Source: Jimgerdemannia flammicorona (Eukaryota; Mucoromycota; Endogonomycetes; Endogonales; Endogonaceae). Taken from it: 12,156 nucleotides of DNA. Location: assembly GCA_003990745.1 (NCBI GenBank), contig RBNI01005766.1, positions 1 to 12,156 on the forward strand. The letters run 5' to 3'. How positions within the stretch are numbered: the first letter of the stretch is position 1; each line of letters opens with the position of its first letter. Shown piece after piece: positions 1 through 7,438 of the stretch. Below the pieces are notes generated by a model. That model was not told the DNA's origin and did no database searches. It was given only the letters and a program-made list of their open reading frames with translations. The position numbers and the translations under genes are program-made.

Positions 1-5
1 AACGC

Positions 6-92
6 ATGATCGGATTTCAATGTTCTTGGTATCATTAGATAGGCCTTATTAAGGGCTTTCAAATGACACCAAGATCATCAAATTTGGATGAT
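6..92. repeat. 87-bp imperfect palindrome (foldback-like)
   Basis: The two halves pair around a centre at base 49. I count 32 complementary pairs in 43 positions, including an uninterrupted run of seven (24-30 with 68-74) and the inner arms AGGCCTTA (41-48) and TAAGGGCT (50-57, one mismatch). Such a structure could be a small foldback or MITE-like element, a decayed palindrome, or a cruciform-prone site. No coding sequence overlaps it. A second perfect hairpin, CATCAA/TTGATG with a 4-nt loop, follows at 97-112. Confidence 0.6.
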
Positions 93-158
93 TATTCATC
101 AAGTTATTGATGTAAACATTTAATTGTCTAATTTGGAAATCAAAACAATGGTTGATTC

Positions 159-209
159 GAATCCATCCGGATGGGATTCAATCCGAATCAATCCGAATCC
201 AATCCGGAT
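159..209. repeat. Short palindrome plus three 10-bp tandem units
   Basis: Bases 159-179 form a near-perfect palindrome centred on CCGG. Directly after it the 10-mer CAATCCGAAT occurs at 179-188 and 189-198, and a variant CAATCCGGAT at 200-209. GATTCGAATC (154-163) and AATCCGGATT (201-210) are also self-complementary. The cluster retains six CpG sites between 150 and 221, unlike the LINE sequence just to the right. It ends about 15 bases before recognisable LINE-B sequence. It may be a minisatellite or a small-element end. Confidence 0.65.
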
Positions 210-224
210 TAAATTGACTCGTTA

Positions 225-777
225 GGAGCACTAGCTGTAGAGAAGAGGGTGGTAGTGGGCAGAGTGGTAGTTCTTATGACCAGGTATATGTATTGGGATC
301 TCTGAGTGGTACAGTTGATAGTATTGGCTCTTCCTATAGTATCAAGGGAGAGGGCCAGGGAGTTGATTATAGAGGCAGTCAAGGAGTATAGAGAGATCAT
401 AGACATCAGGTTCAGGGTCTGGAAGGGTACTGAGCTACAGACTAGAGATGTTGATGTCAGGGTAAGGTTAGCTGGAAAGGAGAATATAGAGAAGATGAGG
501 GACTGGCTGGCAACTCTTAAGTGGGGACAAGTTGAATGCAAAGTCTCACAGGTGAAAGGGATGTCAGAGGAAGAGGAGGATTAACTGGAGGCACTTGAGG
601 AGCTGATAGGAGCAGTTGAGAGGAGGAGATTGGCTTAAAAGGAGTATGAAGCCAAGATAGTGGTGGAGATTATAGATGGAAAGAGGATCAGGTTAGACAA
701 GGTGGCCTGTGAGAAGATGTAGAAGAGGCAGATCCAGAAGGAGTTGTTAGAGAAGCTGGGAGGGAGGGTGATAGACA
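225..777 (+). mobile_element. LINE-B, 5' segment (5'-truncated non-LTR retrotransposon)
   Basis: This is the left half of an old LINE split by LINE-A. Its sequence matches the middle of LINE-A ORF1 (about 1500-2020) at the protein level and then stops at the 14-bp target duplication. The same reading frame resumes at 6672. The left boundary is approximate (225-240), because the first residues align only weakly. About 0.7 kb corresponding to the LINE-A 5' UTR and ORF1 N-terminus is absent, which is typical 5' truncation. No clear target duplication was found for this element. Confidence 0.8.
225..777 (+). pseudogene. LINE-B ORF1, middle part (broken)
   Basis: This ORF1 fragment is read in the frame of base 306. 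It is interrupted by TGA at 303-305, TAA at 582-584 and further stops near 637 and 719. The open stretch 306-581 contains DIRFRVWKG, DVDVRVRLA and KMRDWL, each with a close counterpart in LINE-A ORF1 (for example DIRFRVWEG). An acidic EEEED run then leads to GKRIRLDK and QKELLEKL, also matched in LINE-A. The frame continues into the LINE-B right half after the LINE-A insertion. ORF1 products of LINEs usually bind element RNA; I do not recognise this family. The GTG that opens the stretch at 306 is not a biological start, since the element is 5'-truncated. Confidence 0.75.
764..777. repeat. Left target-site duplication of LINE-A
   Basis: GAGGGTGATAGACA matches GAGGGTGGTAGACA at 6658-6671 with one mismatch. 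It sits immediately before the LINE-A 5' end. The match stops exactly at both ends (763 versus 6657, and 778 versus 6672), as expected of a duplication made at insertion. Confidence 0.9.
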
Positions 778-864
778 TACACACCTTTCTCAGCTAATAT
801 TCATATTATACACACTCTTACAATATACTTTCAAGTCGTTTATTAGAGAAAGGTACTAAAGGCA
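778..864 (+). promoter_or_regulatory. LINE-A 5' UTR, presumed internal promoter region
   Basis: These 87 bases lie between the target duplication and the ORF1 ATG. They are A/T- and pyrimidine-rich, in contrast to the G-rich body, and contain TACACAC twice (from 778 and near 809). LINEs normally carry an internal promoter in the 5' UTR; no specific promoter motif can be assigned here. Confidence 0.5.
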
Positions 865-2890
865 ATGGCAAACAGCAAGCAATCTGGAGTGCGTACTGGG
901 CAGAGTGGCTCTAGTGCATTTGACTGGCAGCAGATAGGGAGAGGTCCTGGCCTAGGGGGCAACATGAGGGGGCTGTTGGCAGGAGGACAAGGAGGAAGTA
1001 GAGGTGATAGTGAAGGACAGGGGTCTGAGAGGGCGAGTGTCACAGAGACAGTGAAGGAGAGGCAGCAGATGACTGGGCTGGAGGGTTGGTTGAGAAAAGG
1101 CAAGGAGATGGAGAAGATGGCAGTTCATGGGGGAGTAGTGCTTGGTGGTGAAGGCAGTGGAGCTAGGGGAGTAGTAGCTGGAGAGAGCATAACAGCTGAT
1201 GAAGATGGGACTGCCAATCTGGAAAAAAAATCCAGATATGATAACTGATGATGTGGCTGAGCAACTGAGGCTTAGAAGGCAGGGAGATTTGGCAGATAGT
1301 GTGATGGGCCTGGCAGTGGCGCCATTACTCAAGAAATCGATCTCGGTATTTGCAGTGACATTGTGCTTCCAGAGCCTAGCAGTGATGGCAAAAATGGTGC
1401 TGGGGCTGATTACTAAGCAGGTGGCTGGAGCAGCATCTATGAAGTTCCTGAAGGGATTGGAGGGAGTGGAGGGGGGATTTGAGGAGGCTGAGCTTCTGGA
1501 GGAAGTGCTGAAGATTGGATTGATTGTTAGAGAGATGTATGTACTGATAGTGCACTGCTTGAAATGGGACCCCAGGGTGGTCTAACTGCTGGTGAAAGGA
1601 GTGCTCATGGTGATAGCAGTGGAGATGAGAAGGAGAGTTGAGGAGGTCATGGTAGAGTATAGAGAGGTAGTGGACATCAGGTTCAGGGTCTGGGAAGGGA
1701 CCTCACTCAGAACTGGAGATGTGGATATGAGGATTCGGCTGGCAGAGAAAGAAGCTACTGGGAAGACAAGGGACTGGTCTTTGGTAATGGTCTGGGGGGC
1801 GATCTTGTGCAAGGTGACAAGGGTGAAGGGGAGTGAGGAGGAGGAAGAGGACTTGCTGGAGGTGCTAGAGGAGTTGAGTAGAACTGTGGAGAGGTGGGCA
1901 AAGGCTTGGGTGGCTTTTGTGGAGTTGACACACTTAGAGGTAGTGGATGGGAAGAGAATTAGAGTGGACAAGGAGTAGTAGGAAAGGGCTCAGGGCTGTA
2001 AATGTCAGAAGGAGCTACTAGCTAAGATGATGAGTTGACTGCAGAAGGAGGCAGGCAGAATGGGAGAAACAGGGGGTGCCAAGGCAAGTGTCTGGGCTGG
2101 TGAGAAGGATGGGAGTACAGAGAAGGGTACAGAGGAGGACAGGAAAGTAGCTGGCAGTGATCCATATGCTGATGGTATGTTTGAGGTCTAGGAAGAAGAC
2201 TGGGAGGGATCACCTACCCCTACTCCTCTCATCAGGTGTGGTCCGGCCTCCTGGAGCAGGGCCGGAGAGGATGTGCCAATGAAGGGGGCCCAGCAGGTAC
2301 AATTTGGAGTTCCTGAGGTGGCAAATGGGGGATAGGTGGTGGCAGTTGGAGAGGAGGAATTGGTGGATGTTCTGAAAGTGTGGGATGAGGCTGCGAGTGC
2401 TGGGGCTGATACCACAATGTTGGATGGTGGCAGACTGGTGACTCTAGGTGGGAAGGAGGTAGGGAATCTACTTTGGATGTACAGGATGATAAATAATCTG
2501 GTGGCTGAAGAGTTGGGAGAGGTGGACCTACGAGTGATGAGTAATGAGCATTGGGCATGAGTCCTACAGAGAGATAGTGTGGAGTTGGCATTGAAGGCCA
2601 AGATCCTTGCAGTATATCTGAAGGAGGAAGGGTATGAGGTAGATAAGGAGCAGGAGGCTGAACTGACAGAGGTTGCTGGTGAGAGGGCCAAGTACTGTTG
2701 GGCCAAGCAATATGGATTATAGCTCTGGCAGGAGGTCTGCCTGGAGTACCAAGAGGAGTTTGAGGAGAAGGCAGATGGGGAGATGAATGAGCTGTTGGCT
2801 GGATTGGAGGCTCAGCAGGCTGAGGAGGAGGCAGTGACTGCAGAACATAATCTGGACTTGGCACAGGAAGAGATGAACATAGAGCAGTAG
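865..2890 (+). pseudogene. LINE-A ORF1 (broken), about 675 codons
   Basis: ORF1 starts at ATG 865 just after the 5' UTR and ends at TAG 2888-2890, matching the LINE-B ORF1 stop at 7394-7396. The first 120 codons (Gly/Ser/Gln-rich, probably disordered) are in frame 1. An A8 run at 1223-1230 then shifts reading to frame 2, which carries the rest; one A fewer would join the two. In-frame stops follow at 1583-1585, 1976-1981 and several later points. The middle (about 1650-1830) holds DIRFRVWEG, DVDMRIRLA and TRDW, conserved with LINE-B. An acidic EEEEED run follows. The last 60 codons are Glu-rich and probably helical or coiled-coil (EEFEEKADGEMNELLAGLEA). By analogy it is the RNA-binding partner of ORF2. 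I saw no CCHC zinc knuckle and no family I can name. Confidence 0.75.
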
Positions 2891-2922
2891 AGAGAGACTG
2901 GACAAACACACCATACTTCAAT

Positions 2923-5900
2923 ATGAATAGTATAACCAACATTTTTTTTCTTTGAACATGAATGGGTTACAGGGTGCTTATTGACATAGGAATATTTTTA
3001 CTTGGCTGAAGGGATTGGAGGCCAATCTCTTCCTCTTGCAGGATGTCAGGTGTGAGGATGACTTGGATAGAATAGAATGGATGAAGGAATGGGGAGGTGA
3101 GGCAGTTTGGAAGGGCAAAGTTGGGATTCTGGTATAGAAAGGCAGAGGGGAAATTAGGAATATATAGAGCTGGGGAGATAGACTGGTCTGGGGCAAGTGG
3201 ATATGAACAGGATGAGAGTCAGTCACAGTGGGCTCTTGTTACTGCCCCGCTGTAAGAGGTGAGTGGGTGGACTGGGTGAAAGGCCTTCAGGAGAGTGGGA
3301 TACTTATAGAGGCTGGGGTGGATGTGCTTGGAGGAGACTTTAATATGGTTCGGGATGTACTGTTAGACAGGACTGATAGAGGACAGAGAGCTGATGGTCA
3401 GAGTGGAGGGCTGGTAACATGAGAGGAAGTAGAAAGGCTGAGCACTCTGGTGAATACAGGCAGGAAGTGTTGGGGGGATAGGAGGGTCTATATGCATTGG
3501 GCTGGGGGCTTGGAGATGAGAATAGATTGGATTCTGATGGCCAGCTGCTGGGGCTTGGATGTTTGGAAATCTCTGGAAGTGGAATGGTATCCTTGGTCGG
3601 ATCATTGGGGGCTTTTAGAACAGGGGCAGTTTGGGGGGAGTGGGGATGGGCCTGGACATTGGTGCCTCAATTTCTCCTTGTTAGATGATAAGTTCTGGTG
3701 GGATGGGTGGGCTGTGGACATTCAGCTACAGGTAGAGCATTGGAGGCAGGAAGGGGCCTCAGTTGATGTTTGGTGGATGAGGATGAAGGAGATGGTCAGG
3801 ACCTACTGGAGTGAGATGGGCAAGGAGGCTGGGAAACAGAGGAGGTGAAGAGTGAGATGGGCCTCTAGTAGACTGTCTAGGCTCTTGAGAGATTGGGCGA
3901 GAATGGCAACATTGGAGGGAGAGGAGAATTGGCAAACAATAAGGGCCAAGAGGGAGGTTGGTGAACTACAACAGGTGCTGTGAGAGGAGGAAGAGATGAG
4001 GGTGCAGAGCTTGGTGGCATGACTATGTTGGCAGGGTTTGGAGGAAGAAGAGAGGCCCTCTAAGTATCTCATGAGAGTCCTTTAGGTAAGGAGGGTGTAG
4101 CAAAGGTGGGAGGGGGTGCTTGACTCTGATGGTATACTGGTTTATGGTATACAAAACATTCTGGGATCCTTAAAGATGCACTAGAGTAGATTGTGGTGTA
4201 AGGAGGAGGGTGGGATAGATGCCAATGCCATTTCATGCTTTGGAAGACTGATACCCCCCATGAGTAGATGGAGTTGGTGACTTAGTGTTACCAGTCTAGG
4301 AAGAGGAGATCTGCCAGATTCTTGCTATGACAATGCCAGATACAGTGCCTGAGGAGGATGGTTTACCCTGGGACTTCTGGAAGAAGATGGTTGGGATCCC
4401 TGAAGTGCTGAGTGAGATGACAGAATTGTGTAATTTTATTCTACAGTCAGAAAGATGGGTGGGGGACCAGGATCTGGGGTTGGTGACATTACTTTACAAG
4501 AACAAAGGAAGGCGAGAGGACTGGAAGAACTGGAGGTCAATTATGCTGCTGCTGAATATGGACAGAAAGTTGGTTACTAAGGTGGTGGTTGTGAGACTAC
4601 AGAAGGTGGTCCAGCAAATCTTAGGCATTGAGCAGAGGGGCTTTGTAGGGAGATGGCTCATTAGAGATAGCATAGCCTAGGTACATAGAGTTATTGAAGG
4701 GGTACGAGCATGTGGATTGGATGGGTGCTTGGTCTTTTTGGACCAAGAGAAGGCTTACGATCAGGTGAGATGGGTCTGGCTGGCAAAAGTCTTGGATAGA
4801 ACTGGGGTTCTGCACCAGTTCTGGTCAGTGATGGTCAGTCTACTGGAAGAGAGTAGAGCTGCACTCATGTATAATGGGCATCGTGGGGTAGCATTTTCCT
4901 TGAGTAGGGGGGTGCCCCAGGGGGACCCACTGTCCCCTATTCTGTATGCCCTTTCCCTGGAACCTTTACTAGATAGAATCAGGTGGAGGATAGTGGGGCT
5001 CTCAATCTTTGGCATTAGGTGGAAGGTAGGGGCCTTTGTAGATGACATGGTGATCAGACTGGAATCAATTGCTGATGTCAAGGAGCTTAAGGAGACAGTG
5101 GAGTGGTATGAGGAGAACTCAGAGGCAAGACTTAATTGGCATAAGTGCAAAATAATAGTGTTAGGTAATGGTCTAGTAGGAGGGGAGATTATTGGAACAA
5201 TCATTTCAGCTAGCAAGGCAGTGTGGTACTTGGGTATCTATCTATCGGTATATGGGTCAGTGCTACCCAGGCTTTGGTGAGAGCAGTGGGTTGGAATCTG
5301 GGGGGAGGTCCTGCAGAGTTGGGGGGGCCACCAATTGTCTCTGGCAGGGTGTGTCTCAATTTTGAATGTCTACTAGCTGCTGAAGTTGTGGTATCTGACA
5401 TATCATCTGGACTTCCTAACCTGGGTAGTGAAGAGACTGATGAAGCTAGCCAAGGGTTGGATCTGGGCTGGAAGAAGGAGCCAGATCAGTTGGGAGGTCT
5501 TGTCCCTACCAGTAGTGAGTGGTGGACTTAGACTGGTCGATTTTCCTAAAAGGCTATACTGCTTGAGAGCATGGTGGTTGAAGAGAGCAGTGGAGTTGAA
5601 AGGGGGAGGTTGGGTTCCCTTATTGCAGAAGGTCTGGGAGAGGAGGTCCTCACCATGAGGCTCAACTGGTAATCTCCTATCCTTGATTGGTCTTCGGAAT
5701 ACTAATCAATTAAGATACAAAGGTTTCTGATGGGGGGTGGTGGAAGGGGTACACCACATAGGAATCCAGTGGCAGGAGAATGAAGGAGAGGTGGAGTGGG
5801 ACCAGCAATGTGGAGATAGGACCAGGTGTTGCTAGGCAGTATCCCCTTACTCGAGTTTGACATCAGTAATGGGATAGAATGCCAGTTGAGACTGGGTCAG

Positions 5901-6581
5901 GATCTGTGGCCCAGTGGTTGGCAAGGAGTAGAAATCAGTGAGGAGTGGAACTGGTATAGTATTTGGGCCTGAAGTGCTGAGGTAAGAAGATGGATGCCAC
6001 CAAAGTACTGGGTGACTTAGTGGTGAATACTGAGGAGAAATGTCATGCTCAATTACTGCTCAGGTCACCTTGTTGAGGGAGGTTGCTTCGACTGTGAGGA
6101 ATGCTATAATGTAGGACAGGAAGGGGGATATGTACAGATGCCTGAACATTGGCTTAGAGAGTGTGAGGTACTTAGTGACTTTTGGCGAACTGTTGGGGTT
6201 CATCTGGGAGTAGGGTGCAGGGAAGTTGGCATGTGGGGGCAGTGAGAGGATCTGAGGGACAGACTGGTGAGAGGGGTGGGAAAGAAATGGCTCACACTAG
6301 GCTGGGCTCTAGCTATTTAGGTAGAGTTGGCTGGCCACTGGCTATTTGTTTTTGAGAAGAGAAGGAGACTGGGCTTGGAGGTCCAGATGATGAGATGGTA
6401 TAGCCTTATGGAAGACACCTTGATGGGCTGGTGGCTTGGTTGGGAGTTGTAGGGTGGTCAGAGGTATTGATTGGTGGAGAAAATATATAGGCAGAGTGAG
6501 GAAAGAGTTAGAGTAGTGGGGGAGAAGATGGTCTTTATCTGGGAAAGAGTAGGGAGGGGTCCCCCTATGGGAATCGAGTAG
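2923..6581 (+). pseudogene. LINE-A ORF2: APE endonuclease plus reverse transcriptase (broken)
   Basis: ORF2 (about 1,220 codons) would nick target DNA and copy element RNA by target-primed reverse transcription. ATG 2923 aligns with the in-frame ATG 7439 of LINE-B, 32 bases after ORF1. A T8 run (2942-2949) puts the start out of frame by two bases. The APE domain (2949 to about 3620, frame 3) shows SLNMNGL, GGDFN (3330-3344), MRIDWIL (from 3516) and SDHWGL (from 3597). The usual catalytic Glu is Asp (LLQD). The RT (4327-5280, frame 1) shows GLPWDFWKK, FLDQEKAYD (motif A, Asp at 4741 and 4759), RGVPQGDPLSP (motif B, 4906-4938) and FVDD (motif C, 5035-5046). One TAG (4678-4680) interrupts it. 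Frame 1 then runs through TGA 5278-5280 to 5658, frame 2 carries about 5810-6040, and frame 3 the C-terminal CxxC (6093-6104) with His 6147 and Cys 6162. The stop TAG 6579-6581 aligns with the LINE-B stop. At least four frameshifts make it non-functional. Confidence 0.88.
4717..5280 (+). other. Intact RT catalytic block (motifs A-C) within LINE-A ORF2
   Basis: This is the longest open stretch in LINE-A ORF2, 187 codons without a stop. It contains palm motif A with two Asp, motif B (RGVPQGDPLSP), motif C (FVDD, in place of the commoner YADD or FADD) and the following LNWHKC segment typical of LINE RTs. It ends at TGA 5278-5280 in the context LW*EQW. The corresponding LINE-B block also has a TGA there. 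Confidence 0.85.
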
Positions 6582-6657
6582 TGGGAGAGATACTGTATAC
6601 TTATAAATAGACTGGTAATAAATGGTAGAGTCCAAGTAACTATAAAAAAAAAAAAAA
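6582..6657 (+). other. LINE-A 3' UTR and poly(A) tail
   Basis: A 62-base 3' UTR is followed by 14 A residues (6644-6657). The last 33 bases of the UTR (6611-6643, ending AACTAT) match the LINE-B end (11121-11151, ending GACTAT). A shared 3' end that may be recognised by the RT is common in LINE families. Confidence 0.85.
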
Positions 6658-6671
6658 GAGGGTGGTAGACA
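6658..6671. repeat. Right target-site duplication of LINE-A
   Basis: GAGGGTGGTAGACA follows the LINE-A A-tail directly and repeats 764-777 with one mismatch. It is the original LINE-B ORF1 sequence: the frame read through it (R-V-V-D-S) continues the left half. Confidence 0.9.
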
Positions 6672-7396
6672 GTGGTATGGGAGTAGCTAGTGCTGGACTG
6701 ATGAAGAGTGCCTGGACTGAGGAGCATGGGTTGGCTCAGAGTGCAGTCCAAGGTAGTTCAAGCAAGGAGAGATAGAGTGACATGGTAGAGAATGCAGAAA
6801 TGAGTGAGGGGGATCACCTCTGGTATGGTGTCCTGGGTGGAGCAGATGGAGAGGAGGAACTACTGAATATACTGGAGGAGGAGTGGGATGAGTCAGGGAG
6901 GAGGAGTGCTTTGGTAGACCCTGTGGTGGAGGTTGAAGAAGTTGCCCAGAGTGTTGCCAAGACAGTGAATGAAGAGAAGTGGCTGTGGAAGATGCTGGAG
7001 GAGATGGTAGTAGAGGAGCTGGGGGGAGAGGATTTCTAGGTTCTGAGTGATAGGTATTGGGAGGAAATTCTTCATAGTGAGGAAGTGCTGAGTAAGATCA
7101 GAAATGAGATCCTAGCAGTGCTATTGGAGTTGGTGGAATATCAAATAGATGATCAGAGAGAAGAGACCCTACAAGAGATTATGAATGAACAGGTAGTATA
7201 CTTGTGGGATTCAAGGAAGGGGTTGGAGAAGTAGAGAGTGGTATGTATGAATTATCAAGCAGAAATGGAGGTGGTGGATGGAGTAGAGTGTCAGGAAATC
7301 TTAGAAGTACTGGATGCTCAGGCTGTAGTAGAGGATGAGTTGGAGGTAGAGCAGTGCTTGGATCTAGCTAGGGATGGGATGAGCATAGAATTTTAA
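6672..7396 (+). pseudogene. LINE-B ORF1, C-terminal part (broken)
   Basis: The frame enters from the left half across the LINE-A insertion point. Stops occur at 6773-6775, 7037-7039 and near 7233. The open stretch 6782-7036 holds GADGEEELLNILEEEWDE, matching AVGEEELVDVLKVWDE in LINE-A. The tail is acidic and helical like its LINE-A counterpart and ends at TAA 7394-7396 after ARDGMSIEF (LINE-A: AQEEMNIEQ). The function is presumed to be RNA binding. Confidence 0.75.
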
Positions 7397-7438
7397 ACTG
7401 GACTCTCAGTATCAAACATCATTCAAACATTATTCAAT

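Larger units (their letters stand above)
778..6657 (+). mobile_element. LINE-A, near full-length L1/Tx1-like non-LTR retrotransposon
   Basis: This 5.88-kb LINE carries a short 5' UTR, ORF1 (865-2890), ORF2 (2923-6581), a 62-base 3' UTR and a 14-A tail (6644-6657). A 14-bp target duplication flanks it, and it interrupts ORF1 of LINE-B in the same orientation. The encoded APE endonuclease, RT motifs and C-terminal CCHC-like motif place it with LINEs of the L1/Tx1 type; clade assignment needs a tree. At least 25 CpG sites survive, against about four in LINE-B, which fits a younger age. It is inactive as read: frameshifts occur in both ORFs and there are many stops. Confidence 0.9.

Noticed and set aside
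248..290. Similarity of GQSGSSSYD in LINE-B to GQSGSSAFD at the LINE-A ORF1 start
   Set aside because: It would place the LINE-B left part at the ORF1 N-terminus with a large deletion. The alternative frame aligns continuously with LINE-A at about 1500-1600 (VL..., W-D, VV) and needs no deletion, so the short match is taken as chance.
2232..2942. Long minus-strand ORF (236 codons, Pro/Ser/Leu-rich)
   Set aside because: It lies opposite LINE-A ORF1. The C-poor + strand gives a low-complexity, stop-poor complement, and many similar minus-strand ORFs occur throughout both LINEs. No recognisable motif.
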